The position numbers were made by a program, and so were the translations under genes. The notes under the pieces are model-generated. The model made no database searches, was not told where the DNA came from, and worked only from the letters and a program-made list of their open reading frames with translations. Shown here piece after piece: positions 27,469 through 36,720 of a DNA stretch of 64,000 nucleotides. Within the stretch, counting starts at the first letter, position 1. Every line of letters begins with the position of its first letter. The DNA comes from Zobellia uliginosa. GTDB lineage: Bacteria; Bacteroidota; Bacteroidia; Flavobacteriales; Flavobacteriaceae. The stretch is taken from the NCBI RefSeq assembly GCF_900156625.1, contig NZ_FTOB01000007.1:62001-126000 (forward strand). The letters run 5' to 3'.

Positions 27469-28047
27469 ATGAGCACTTTAAAAATAGTGGAAGAATGTGA
27501 TCAAGTTTCAGTAATCAACCTCAAACTCGGATGTGATGTGGCCTATAGGGAACTGTTCGACCGATATAATAAAAGGCTGTATTATTTTGCCTTGGGGTAT
27601 TTAAAATCTCCCGTAGAGGCCGAGGGGGTGGTGCAAGATGTCTTTGCTAAAATTTGGGAAAAGAAGGAAAACCTCAAACCTGACAATTCCTTTAAGGCCT
27701 ATATTTTTACAATTGCCTATAATTTGATCAAAAAAAACTTCATAAGACGGGGGCGTGTACGCGATTATTTGGCATCGGAAGGCGTGCAGCGAGGCTTTGA
27801 CCTTTCTACCACGGATCAATTGGATTACAATTTTACCATGGAAAGGTTGAAAAACTTGGTAGCCAAAATGCCGAAGAGAAGGCAGGAGACATTTATTAAA
27901 AGCCGTTTTGAAGGCCTTCCCGTAAAGGATATTGCCGTAGAGATGGGAATAAGCCCTAAAACCGTTGAAAACCAGATTACCTTGGCCTTAAAATACCTTC
28001 GGGTACATCTGAACGGTATCGAAGAACAAAGGGCGCTGGAAATGTAG
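27469..28047 (+). CDS. ECF RNA polymerase sigma-70 factor (FecI-like)
   Basis: Extracytoplasmic-function sigma factor of 192 residues, of the type expanded in Bacteroidetes. Region 2 lies near residues 25-90 (FDRYNKRLYYFALGYLKSPV; EGVVQDVFAKIWEKKENL; FKAYIFTIAYNLI) and region 4 near 130-185 (LVAKMPKRRQETFIKSRFEG; VKDIAVEMGISPKTVENQIT). It is expected to be held by the FecR protein encoded next and released when the STN-bearing SusC at 29555 binds its glycan. It is only 23 nt behind the DUF5107-TPR gene, so AraC may set the amount of sigma factor while FecR sets its activity. Confidence 0.95.
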   Translation: MSTLKIVEECDQVSVINLKLGCDVAYRELFDRYNKRLYYFALGYLKSPVEAEGVVQDVFAKIWEKKENLKPDNSFKAYIFTIAYNLIKKNFIRRGRVRDYLASEGVQRGFDLSTTDQLDYNFTMERLKNLVAKMPKRRQETFIKSRFEGLPVKDIAVEMGISPKTVENQITLALKYLRVHLNGIEEQRALEM

Positions 28048-28365
28048 CAGGCCCAAGAAAAAGAAAGAACTTTTTAAAAGACTCCATAAGTTTTTGTTTA
28101 GGGTGTATATCCTTATTTACGTGGCTGGTAAGGTGCATAACTCCTTTTTGTTTCAAAGTTTAAAGCTGCTCGTACTGTAACCGAATACGGCCCGCCGGTC
28201 TTCAATTTTTACCTAAAAGGCATGGACTTGGGGTGCCCGCTCAACGGAATACTTCCATTTTCTTTAACAAAATTTAACGAAAACTTATTCTGGCATAGGG
28301 GAATAGGGACAATACGGGATATTACTTAATAGTAGTGCCTTTTTATTATTTCTAAAGCTTTTCCG
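28048..28365. other. Gap between ECF sigma and fecR-like genes
   Basis: 318 bp without a recognisable gene. It probably carries a promoter for fecR, perhaps sigma-dependent; a G-rich segment near 28298-28307 lies about 60 bp upstream of fecR but matches no consensus I can defend. No strong terminator is seen. Confidence 0.4.
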
Positions 28366-29406
28366 ATGAAGATGAAATTAGACGAAAAAAGAATTCTTGA
28401 CTACTTCTCAGGAGAAGATACCCCTAAGGATAGAAAGTACATAGAGGCTCTTTTTGCGGATGCTGAACGGGAAGAAGAATTAAAAGAGCTACTGGCACGA
28501 CATTGGGAAGCCTTTTCCCAAGATGATAATTATCCCGACAGAAACCTAGGGCATCTGTTTCAAAGACCAATGGTCAAGCCGGGTTGTATAGGAGGTAAAA
28601 ATATATCCGACGTCTTTCGGAAAATATGGATGGCCTATGCACGTGTTGCGGCGATGTTGGTATTGCCATTGGGACTACTGTATCTAATATACACAAATGG
28701 GCAAAAAGAAAACGTCCTCGATCAAGTTTCTTCTATTCGTATAAATGCCCCCTTGGGGTCAAAACTTCAATTTACTTTGCCCGATGGAAGCACAGGTTGG
28801 CTGAATAGTGGCTCGACCCTTACTTATCCACCGCAATTTGGAGATACCCGTGATGTCTATTTGGTAGGGGAGGCATGGTTCGATGTGAAGAAGAATAAAC
28901 ACAGGCCCTTTAATGTGGTGACCCCTGATGTAGATATTTCCGTTTTGGGCACAAAGTTCAACGTAGTGGCCTATAAGGGAGAAAAAACCGATGTCGTCTT
29001 AGAATCGGGAAAGGTTTTGTTAAAGCCTAAAGGTGATCAAAAGGAATTGTCAATGGAGCCCAGTGAAAGGGTAATTATCGATGCGAAGACGAACAGTGTG
29101 AGTCGCTCGAACATTGTAGGCGACAATAAATTTTCGAGTTGGAAGGATGGCAAATTGGTCTTTCGGAACGATTCGATGGAAGAGGTGGCAAAGCGGTTGA
29201 GCCGATGGTACAATATTGATGTTGCCATAGAAAACCATAAAGGAAAAGATTTGAGGTTGAGAGCGGTATTTGTAGACGAGGATATCGAGGAGGTATTACG
29301 GCTCTTAAAAATGAGTTTCCCAATAGACTATCATATCGAAGATCGAAAAAAGGACGAAAGACACTTTCAATTTTCAAAGCGAAAGGTCAAAATCACGGTT
29401 CGATGA
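28366..29406 (+). CDS. FecR-type anti-sigma factor / signal transducer
   Basis: Inner-membrane anti-sigma factor of 346 residues. The cytoplasmic N-terminus (about 1-85) would bind the ECF sigma factor. One transmembrane helix lies near 89-109 (MAYARVAAMLVLPLGLLYLI). The periplasmic FecR domain follows (INAPLGSKLQFTLPDGSTGW; RDVYLVGEAWFDVKKNKHRP; VDISVLGTKFNVVAY; VVLESGKVLL), with a C-terminal DUF4974-type STN-like domain (LVFRNDSMEEVAKRLSRWYN). The periplasmic part would contact the STN domain of the SusC encoded 148 bp downstream. Confidence 0.95.
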   Translation: MKMKLDEKRILDYFSGEDTPKDRKYIEALFADAEREEELKELLARHWEAFSQDDNYPDRNLGHLFQRPMVKPGCIGGKNISDVFRKIWMAYARVAAMLVLPLGLLYLIYTNGQKENVLDQVSSIRINAPLGSKLQFTLPDGSTGWLNSGSTLTYPPQFGDTRDVYLVGEAWFDVKKNKHRPFNVVTPDVDISVLGTKFNVVAYKGEKTDVVLESGKVLLKPKGDQKELSMEPSERVIIDAKTNSVSRSNIVGDNKFSSWKDGKLVFRNDSMEEVAKRLSRWYNIDVAIENHKGKDLRLRAVFVDEDIEEVLRLLKMSFPIDYHIEDRKKDERHFQFSKRKVKITVR

Positions 29407-29471
29407 TTAAAGAAAACCAACTAAACCAAAATTAAAAACGATGCCTATGGTATAACCTTAAAACAAAAAAA

Positions 29472-29502
29472 AACAGGAAAGTGGTTGCAACACATTCCTG
29501 TT
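29472..29502 (+). other. Leader hairpin upstream of the STN-SusC gene
   Basis: 8-bp inverted repeat (29472-29479 with 29495-29502) in the fecR-susC gap, preceded by a long A run. It would be a T-tailed terminator on the minus strand, but no minus-strand gene is near. On the plus strand it may be a 5' stabilising stem for susC. Confidence 0.4.
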
Positions 29503-29554
29503 ATGACGATTAGAAGTCACAACCGAATTATAACTACTAAACTATTACAAAATT

Positions 29555-32500
29555 ATGGAAAAAAAACCGAAACGAGGGGGAGCGGAAATGCTTACCCTGC
29601 GTAAAATTTTAAGAATCATGAGAATTACCTTTTTCTTGGTTATAGTTGCGATAAGCAGTGTTTTTGCGAACGATTCGTATGCACAGCACAAAAAGCTATC
29701 GCTAAAGATGACCGATGTGAGACTTGGTGAGGTTCTCGATAAAATAGAAAAGGAAAGTCAGTTTTACTTTTTGGCCAACCAAGAATCTATTGATCTTGAA
29801 CGTCTAGTGGACATAGACGTAAGAAACCAGCCTATCAGTTCAATTCTTGACTTGGTCTTGGAGCATACGAACATCCGGTATACGGTGATTGAAAAACAGA
29901 TTGTTCTGACCAACTCCGAAATTCAAAGGGTAGATGAACCCCATATATCGGCATTGGCGCAAAACGGCATTACCGCTGTACGACTTGTAAATACCATGGG
30001 TATGGGCGAGGGTGCATTTTACCAGGTAATCAGGGGAACCGTTATCGATGAAGGCGGACAACCATTGCCAGGGGTCAACGTTTTGGCTAAAGGTACGACT
30101 ACGGGTACACAAACCGATTTTGACGGAAACTATTCGATAAACGTACCAAAGGGGGTAACTACCTTGGTGTTTTCCTTTATCGGACTTAAGTCACAAGAAA
30201 TCGCAATAGACGGAAAAACGGTGGTTAATGTTACCATGGTCGAAGATGCTACTGCCTTGGATGAAGTGGTGCTTGTGGGGTATGGAGCGGTAAAGAGAAG
30301 TGACTTGACCGGATCAGTAGCTTCAATCAGTAGTAAAGACATAAGTGAGATCCCGACCAATACGGTCAGTAACCTTTTGCAAGGTAGGGCCGCCGGTGTT
30401 CAGGTTACAACAGGAGATGGCTCACCAGGTGGTGGAATCAACATTAGAATACGAGGTACCAGTACGATTACGGGATCTACGGAACCCCTTTATATTGTAG
30501 ATGGCTTCCCGGTGAACAGTGATAACGATGACCTCTATGTTTCAGGAGGTTTGAACGAAGGTGGCGGAGCCGGTAACGATACGAACAAGGTTCGTCCCAA
30601 TGCGCTATCCTTTATCAACCCTAACGACATTGCCAATATCGAAATATTGAAAGATGCCGCAGCTACCGCTATTTATGGAAGTAGAGGTGCCAACGGGGTA
30701 GTTTTGATTACCACTAAGAGAGGTAATATCGGAAAGACAAAACTGAACTTGAACTATTCTACGGGGGTCCAGACCATAATCCGTAAAATAGAAACATTAG
30801 ATGGCCCGGAATATGTAAGAAGGTATACCGAACGTGAAATCAATGGGGGCGTTGCACCACAAAATGTAAGGTTCAATGGTTCCGATAAATATCATCCGGT
30901 GGCCGAAGATGCCAAGACCTTTAACTATCAAGACCTTATTTATCGTCCTGCCATTACCCAAGACATAGCACTGGCTTTTACGGGAGGTAATGAAAAAACA
31001 AAATATTTGCTTTCTGGTAAATATGTGGATCAACAGGGGATTATGGTAGAGTCCGGTTATAGGGATGCCCAGATTAGGGTGAACCTTGACCAAAAATTGG
31101 GCGACTTTATAGATGTAAAAACAAATCTATTATTGAGTAGGTCGATAAATAAAAGAGTGCCAGCTGGTGCAGGGTTCAATTACAACACGGTAACCTATGC
31201 TTTGGGGCAGGCACCTATTCATGACCCGGAATGGTTCGATGAGTCTACCGGACTTTGGTATACGGATTCGAAGGTGAGTCAACAGTACACCAATCCATTG
31301 AAGATTTTACAGGATATCGATGATCAAATATTCACCAATAGACTTTTGGGTAATGTACAGGCCGATTTTAGACTAACAAAATCATTGACCTTTACCGGGA
31401 GTGCCGGTATAGATTATTCCGATGCAACAAGAAAATTCTATCAGAAAAGAACCTTGACCTATTTTGATTCACCTGTGCCAAATGGACAGGCAAGAATCAA
31501 TGGGGTAGAGGCCGTTCGCACCAATACCAATGGTTATTTTACTTGGACCAATAGTTTTGGCGACCATAATCTAAATGTGGTAGGTGGGGTTGAATTAATA
31601 TCCCAAACAATATCTAACCTCAATGTAAGTATTGAAGATTTTGCGACCGATGAATTGGGTACCGAAAACCTAGGTGGGGGTAATATTGAAACCGCAGGTT
31701 TGAGTAATGGTAAACGAAAGTGGCAAACCGTTGGCTTTTTCGGAAGGATGAACTATGATTTTAAAAGTAAGTACTACGCCAGTGTTAACGTAAGACAAGA
31801 TGGCTCGTCTGTATTTGGGGCATCGAATAAATGGGGATTCTTTCCTTCCTTGGCCTTGGCATGGCGCCCGACCGAAGAAGATTTTCTAAAAGACCAAGAT
31901 GTCGTTTCCAACTTAAAACTAAGGGCGAGTATCGGTCAGACCGGTAATGGCTCGCTTGACCCCTATAGTGCCATTGGCCTATGGACCATTGGTGGAACCT
32001 ATAGCTATGACGATCAAATCGTAAATAGGGTCAACCTGTCAAGAATATCGAATCCTGATTTGAAATGGGAGACGACTACCCAATACAATGTTGGTCTAGA
32101 TGCGCGTTTCTTGAACGGAAAACTTGGTTTTACTTTCGATTATTATTTAAAGGATACCGAAGATTTGATCCTGCCTGTAGTTATACCTAAAAGTACCGGC
32201 TTCGATTCTTCCATTCAGAACTTGGGCGAATTGCGCAATACGGGATTGGAATTTGGTATAGACGCCGTCCTTGCCTCAACTGAGGACTTTTCATGGAACA
32301 TTAATGCAAACGTATCCCACATTGAATCTAAAGCTACCAATGTAGGTGAGGGAACGAATATCGACCCCAACACACAAGAGCCTTATATTGAAGTAGCCAA
32401 ATGGAACAGAAGGGGTGGGCCGCGTTTATACGAAGGACAGCCTGCCGGACAGATTTACGGATATGTAATTGAAGGGGTATTCAGAGACCAGTCACAAGCG

Positions 32501-33097
32501 GACAACTGGCCTGTAGATATGGACCCTCAAAGAAACTTGCATCAAGAAGGTTTCTATATTTACAAGGATATTAATGGAGATGGTATAATTACCGATGCCG
32601 ACCAAGAATCTTTGGGAACGGGACAACCTGATTATATTTTTGGGGTTACCAACCGTTTCAAATACAAAGCTTTCGATCTATCCTTGTTCTTACAGGGAAC
32701 CACTGGTTCCGATATCGTGATGTTTTACTCGGGTGATGTGGACAAGGCTATCAATTCTGATTTTTGGACTCCTGATAATAGGGACGCCTTGGTTGCTGTC
32801 AATAGTAGTGCCAATAATAGTAGAAAAGGGTTGACGTTCGACAATAGACAAATACAGGACGGCAGTTACCTTCGTCTAAAGAACATTCGTTTAGGGTATA
32901 CTTTTCCCGATGATATCGGTCTGTTAAGTGGACTGAACATTTATCTCAATGCTTCCAACTTAATTACGCTTACGACTTACGACGGTTACAATCCCGATGT
33001 GAATTCAGGTGGGGGAGAAGCCTTTAGTGAAGGTTTTGACGCTGGGGTTTATCCGCTTTCTAGGACATATACGTTGGGCTTGAATTTTAACTTTTAA
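29555..33097 (+). CDS. SusC/RagA TonB-dependent transporter with N-terminal STN domain
   Basis: Signal-transducing outer-membrane importer of 1180 residues. After the signal segment (to about residue 44) comes an STN domain at 47-118 (KLSLKMTDVRLGEVLDKIEK; NQPISSILDLVLEHTNIRYT) that talks to FecR. Next is the carboxypeptidase-like domain (VIRGTVIDEGGQPLPGVNVL), the TonB box-like DEVVLVGYG at 236-244, the plug (LLQGRAAGVQVTTGDGSPGG; LYIVDGFPV; IYGSRGANGVVLITTKRG) and the barrel ending in FNF. The N-terminal extension of about 35 residues before the hydrophobic stretch is long, so translation may start at an internal Met (residue 12 or 22). It pairs with the SusD starting 12 nt after its stop. 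With GH97 downstream, an alpha-linked glycan is the probable ligand. Confidence 0.96.
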   Translation: MEKKPKRGGAEMLTLRKILRIMRITFFLVIVAISSVFANDSYAQHKKLSLKMTDVRLGEVLDKIEKESQFYFLANQESIDLERLVDIDVRNQPISSILDLVLEHTNIRYTVIEKQIVLTNSEIQRVDEPHISALAQNGITAVRLVNTMGMGEGAFYQVIRGTVIDEGGQPLPGVNVLAKGTTTGTQTDFDGNYSINVPKGVTTLVFSFIGLKSQEIAIDGKTVVNVTMVEDATALDEVVLVGYGAVKRSDLTGSVASISSKDISEIPTNTVSNLLQGRAAGVQVTTGDGSPGGGINIRIRGTSTITGSTEPLYIVDGFPVNSDNDDLYVSGGLNEGGGAGNDTNKVRPNALSFINPNDIANIEILKDAAATAIYGSRGANGVVLITTKRGNIGKTKLNLNYSTGVQTIIRKIETLDGPEYVRRYTEREINGGVAPQNVRFNGSDKYHPVAEDAKTFNYQDLIYRPAITQDIALAFTGGNEKTKYLLSGKYVDQQGIMVESGYRDAQIRVNLDQKLGDFIDVKTNLLLSRSINKRVPAGAGFNYNTVTYALGQAPIHDPEWFDESTGLWYTDSKVSQQYTNPLKILQDIDDQIFTNRLLGNVQADFRLTKSLTFTGSAGIDYSDATRKFYQKRTLTYFDSPVPNGQARINGVEAVRTNTNGYFTWTNSFGDHNLNVVGGVELISQTISNLNVSIEDFATDELGTENLGGGNIETAGLSNGKRKWQTVGFFGRMNYDFKSKYYASVNVRQDGSSVFGASNKWGFFPSLALAWRPTEEDFLKDQDVVSNLKLRASIGQTGNGSLDPYSAIGLWTIGGTYSYDDQIVNRVNLSRISNPDLKWETTTQYNVGLDARFLNGKLGFTFDYYLKDTEDLILPVVIPKSTGFDSSIQNLGELRNTGLEFGIDAVLASTEDFSWNINANVSHIESKATNVGEGTNIDPNTQEPYIEVAKWNRRGGPRLYEGQPAGQIYGYVIEGVFRDQSQADNWPVDMDPQRNLHQEGFYIYKDINGDGIITDADQESLGTGQPDYIFGVTNRFKYKAFDLSLFLQGTTGSDIVMFYSGDVDKAINSDFWTPDNRDALVAVNSSANNSRKGLTFDNRQIQDGSYLRLKNIRLGYTFPDDIGLLSGLNIYLNASNLITLTTYDGYNPDVNSGGGEAFSEGFDAGVYPLSRTYTLGLNFNF

Positions 33098-33109
33098 AAG
33101 GACGAAAAG

Positions 33110-34705
33110 ATGAAAAAGATATATATAAACACCATTTTAATTTTAAGTCTTCTTTTTGCTTCGACCTCTTGTGAGGACTATCTGGAAGAAGAGGTATACA
33201 ATTCTTTTGGCGATACCGATTTTCCTACGGAAGCCACAATAGAGACCATGGTCAATTCGGCCCACCATTTTATGGGTATGTTGGTGGTTTTTAACCATCG
33301 TATGTTTTGGGCGACGGAATTTCCAACGCCGGTTTTTCAATATAGTTTCAGGGCAGTACATCCAAGGAACAACCTCTCTACATGGAGTTGGAACAACGAG
33401 TTCGGTGATCCGGCATACTTCGATATTATGGAACGCCTTTGGGATGTGGTGAGGATGTCTAACGATATCATCGAAAAAGCCCCCCAAATTGAAATGGAAG
33501 ACGCCGGACGACAAGCGGAGATTGTTGCCGAGGCTAAATTCCTTAGAGGTATGGCCTATTTCTATGCTGTACGTCTATGGGGCGGAATGCCAATTGTAGA
33601 TAAGCCACAGACCCTAACGGACGACTTGTTTCCGGCTAGGGCCAGTATTGAAGAAACCTATGCCTTCTTAATCCAAGATTTTAAGGATGCCGCAGCGGTA
33701 TTGCCTACAAGAAGTGAATATACCAATAGAGGTTTCAACGAGGGGCATATAACTAAGGGAACGGCCCAAGGTATGCTGGCAAAGGCCTATATCACAATGG
33801 GCGGAGCTCCTTTGAACGACCGGTCGAATTTAGAGGAAGCCAAAACCTTATTGGAAAAGGTTATACAATCCGGACAATACAGTTTGGTGCAATCGGATAC
33901 CCCTTATAAGGACTTGTGGGATTGGCAGAATGAGAACAATTCTGAAATGATGTATTCTATTCAGAAAGAGGGCCTTGTGCAAAATTACAGGGGAATGTTC
34001 GGGTATATGACGCCAAATGATGCCACTGAAGGTATTTGGACCAGTGGTCAAGATTTCTCTAGAGGCTCGGCCTTAGACGGGGTAACCCCTGAATTCGCCA
34101 AGTGGTATGCCTCTCATGATTCAGGTCCGAGATATAAATGGACCATTGTAACGGAATATCAACTTTTAAACGACAAGCCACCTTTTAAGGCAGGCGATAT
34201 CCTACACATGGAAGATGGGCCCCAGGCCCAAGCCTATCAAGGGAAATGGAGGGCCGTTGGCGCTGAATTGGACAACAACTTTTTCTGTCCTAACAATTTT
34301 CCTGTGTTACGCTATGCCGATATTTTATTATTGCATTCCGAAGTAACCAATGAATTGGGCGCAGCCGATTACACCGGCCTTAATGCCATTCGGGAAAGAG
34401 CTGGTTTGCCTGTTTTGTCAGGATTGTCCCAAGATGATTTCAGGGATGCCGTTTTTATCGAACGTGACTTGGAACTGACCTATGAGCAGAACATGCTTTT
34501 CGATATGAGGAGAAGAGGATTGGATTATACCAAGTCGAAATTAGAAGGCTTTTTTAATCCGAACCAGAACGAATCGGCACCTGGTGCCGGAGATGGTTAT
34601 CCACAAGATTTCCAATTTTCGATAGAGCCACACCGAATGTTGTTTCCTTATCCACCAAGAGAGTTGCTCTCAAACCCTAACTTAGAGCAGAATCCTGGTT
34701 ATTAA
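33110..34705 (+). CDS. SusD/RagB family outer-membrane lipoprotein
   Basis: Partner of the preceding STN-SusC, 531 residues. The signal peptide ends at lipobox Cys21 (FASTSC) followed by EDYLEEEVYNS. Helical segments EIVAEAKFLRGMAYFYAVRL and ITKGTAQGMLAKAYITMGGA and the C-terminal RagB features (LRYADILLLHSEV; LNAIRERAGLPVL; ELTYEQNMLFDMRRRG) are present. The late WNNEFGDPAYFDIMERLWDV region is rich in aromatic residues, as in glycan-binding faces of SusD proteins, though binding residues are not conserved across the family. It is followed by a strong terminator. Confidence 0.95.
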   Translation: MKKIYINTILILSLLFASTSCEDYLEEEVYNSFGDTDFPTEATIETMVNSAHHFMGMLVVFNHRMFWATEFPTPVFQYSFRAVHPRNNLSTWSWNNEFGDPAYFDIMERLWDVVRMSNDIIEKAPQIEMEDAGRQAEIVAEAKFLRGMAYFYAVRLWGGMPIVDKPQTLTDDLFPARASIEETYAFLIQDFKDAAAVLPTRSEYTNRGFNEGHITKGTAQGMLAKAYITMGGAPLNDRSNLEEAKTLLEKVIQSGQYSLVQSDTPYKDLWDWQNENNSEMMYSIQKEGLVQNYRGMFGYMTPNDATEGIWTSGQDFSRGSALDGVTPEFAKWYASHDSGPRYKWTIVTEYQLLNDKPPFKAGDILHMEDGPQAQAYQGKWRAVGAELDNNFFCPNNFPVLRYADILLLHSEVTNELGAADYTGLNAIRERAGLPVLSGLSQDDFRDAVFIERDLELTYEQNMLFDMRRRGLDYTKSKLEGFFNPNQNESAPGAGDGYPQDFQFSIEPHRMLFPYPPRELLSNPNLEQNPGY

Positions 34706-34721
34706 TACTTTTTATCTTAGG

Positions 34722-34759
34722 GCAAATATGAGTGGTATCCGCTCATATTTGCTTTTTTT
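34722..34759 (+). terminator. Strong intrinsic terminator between susD and GH97 genes
   Basis: About 14 bp of stem (34722-34735 with 34739-34752, one wobble pair, 3-nt loop) followed directly by seven T. It sits 16 nt after the susD stop and 35 nt before the GH97 start. GH97 must therefore be expressed by read-through or from its own promoter within the short remaining gap. Confidence 0.88.
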
Positions 34760-34794
34760 ATTTCGTTCTTAACCATTAAACTAATCTTTAAACT

Positions 34795-36720
34795 ATGCGC
34801 AAAAACAAATTCTTACGAAGACCAAAAAAACACCTAATACCTATATTTTCATTTTTTGCCTTCGTCTTATTATTTTCATGTTCGGGAGACAACAACACGG
34901 AGAGTGTGAACCTTACCAGTCCTGATAATAAATACAGCTTTACCTTCAATACGGGAAATGGAACATCGCCCTCGTACCAAATTAGTTTTGAAGGCCAAGA
35001 AGTAATTGCAAGTTCCGGTCTGGGGGTTCAAATGGAAAATGGAACGCAAGCAGTTTCGGCCATTGAAATAGAAGCGGTAGAGACCGATGAGGTCAACTCA
35101 AGTTGGAAGCCCGTCTATGGTGAAAAAAACAGCTATCCCGAAAATTATAAGGAATCACTCATCAAACTAAAGGGCGAAGGGGCTTTATACAATCTCCGCG
35201 TACGGGCATATAATGAAGGGGTTGCCTTCCGGTACGAGTTTAAGGAAGTAAAGGGTAGCATTGATAAAGAACTCACCGAATTTTCAGTGTCACCGACCGC
35301 TACGGCGTGGTCATCGGTAAGGGCACAGAGCGAGATTTCCAAAAGGAAGGTATCGGAACTAGATACGGTAGTGGAGCGCCCCTTGCTGGTACAACTCAAA
35401 GATTCATTGTTTACGGCCATCGGCGAAGCCGCACTAGTCGATTATGCGCGGATGAAACTTAGACGTGACCTCAATAAAAGCGGTACGCTGGTTTCAGAAT
35501 TGAGCAGTAAGGTCGTATTGGGCAACACGGTTGACAAAACCCCATGGCGCTTTGTCATGGCGGCGAAAAGACCGGCACAACTATTAGAGAACAATTATTT
35601 ATTGTTGAACCTGAACGAACCGAACAAGATAAGCGACACCTCATATATAAGACCGGGAAAAATCATACGGGAAACCACGCTTACAACCCAAGGCGGTATG
35701 GCCTGTGTAGATTTCGCGGTAAAACACAATTTACAGTATATCGAATTCGATGCCGGCTGGTACGGTAATGAATATGATGATGCCTCCGATGCGACTACGA
35801 TTACGATTGACCCTAAAAGATCTAAGGGCCCCCTCGATTTATTGAATGTTATCGAGTATGCCAAAAGTAAAAACGTAGGCGTCGTTCTTTATGTGAACAG
35901 AAGGGCTTTGGAAAAACAATTGGATGAGGTTTTGCCCTTGTTGAAATCATGGGGCGTAAGTGGAATAAAATACGGATTTGTGAACGTAGGCCCGCAAGAA
36001 TGGACCGTTTGGTTGCACGATGCCGTACGAAAAGCCGCGGAACACGAGCTTATGGTCGATATTCACGATGAGTACAGACCTACAGGATATTCGAGAACCT
36101 ATCCCAACCTAATGACCCAAGAAGGAATCAGGGGAGATGAGGAATCACCCGAAAATGGAGAGGTCATAAGTACCATCTTTACGCGTATGATCGCCGGGGC
36201 CGGAGACCAGACCAATTGCTATTTCGCACCAAGGGTAGAAGAGAAAATGGGCAGTCATGCCTCGCAGTTGGCTAAGGCCGTTTGTATCTATAGTCCATGG
36301 CAATTTTTATACTGGTACGATAGGCCTGAGGGTTCTAAACCGGGAGAAGAAGGTGCCGGCGGTACAAAGGAATTTATACAGGAAGTGCCTGAATTGGCAT
36401 GGTACGATGCCCTGCCTACTACTTGGGACGATACACGGGTATTGGACGGCTACCCTGGGGAATACGCCATAATCGCCCGTAAAAGTAACAATGATTGGTT
36501 TATTGGGGCTTTAAGCGGGTCGACCGGGAAGGATATTCGTATTGCATTAGATTTTCTTGATGCAGGAAAGGCATATGAGGCTACGCTATATTCGGATGAT
36601 GCCAATAGCGATGCCCGTACCAAAGTAGCGATAGAAACGAGAAAAGTAAGTTCAAAAGATAGTATAAATCATACCCTGTTGGCCAAAAATGGATTGGCGG
36701 TCCATATTAGGGCATTATAA
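34795..36720 (+). CDS. GH97-family lipoprotein with atypical active site
   Basis: GH97-fold protein of 641 residues with lipobox FSC (Cys29). It retains the N-terminal sandwich, GEAALVDYARM (calcium-site Glu), GMACVDFAVKHNLQYIEFDA, HDEYRPTGYSRTYPNLMTQE and a C-terminal DWFIGALSGSTG sheet. The catalytic positions are unusual. The retaining-branch nucleophile Asp is replaced by Gly (KYGFVNVG, Gly394), the inverting-branch base Glu appears as Asp425 in IHDEYRPTG with Glu426 one residue later, and the segment that carries the second base in SusB reads GAGDQTNCYFAPR without Glu. It may belong to a less-studied GH97 subgroup with shifted catalysts, or be a binding protein. It belongs to the sigma/FecR PUL by position. 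Confidence 0.88.
   Translation: MRKNKFLRRPKKHLIPIFSFFAFVLLFSCSGDNNTESVNLTSPDNKYSFTFNTGNGTSPSYQISFEGQEVIASSGLGVQMENGTQAVSAIEIEAVETDEVNSSWKPVYGEKNSYPENYKESLIKLKGEGALYNLRVRAYNEGVAFRYEFKEVKGSIDKELTEFSVSPTATAWSSVRAQSEISKRKVSELDTVVERPLLVQLKDSLFTAIGEAALVDYARMKLRRDLNKSGTLVSELSSKVVLGNTVDKTPWRFVMAAKRPAQLLENNYLLLNLNEPNKISDTSYIRPGKIIRETTLTTQGGMACVDFAVKHNLQYIEFDAGWYGNEYDDASDATTITIDPKRSKGPLDLLNVIEYAKSKNVGVVLYVNRRALEKQLDEVLPLLKSWGVSGIKYGFVNVGPQEWTVWLHDAVRKAAEHELMVDIHDEYRPTGYSRTYPNLMTQEGIRGDEESPENGEVISTIFTRMIAGAGDQTNCYFAPRVEEKMGSHASQLAKAVCIYSPWQFLYWYDRPEGSKPGEEGAGGTKEFIQEVPELAWYDALPTTWDDTRVLDGYPGEYAIIARKSNNDWFIGALSGSTGKDIRIALDFLDAGKAYEATLYSDDANSDARTKVAIETRKVSSKDSINHTLLAKNGLAVHIRAL

Noticed and set aside
29472-29502. 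Minus-strand terminator before susC
   Set aside because: The hairpin has a T tail only on the minus strand, but no minus-strand gene ends here; retained only as a leader hairpin.
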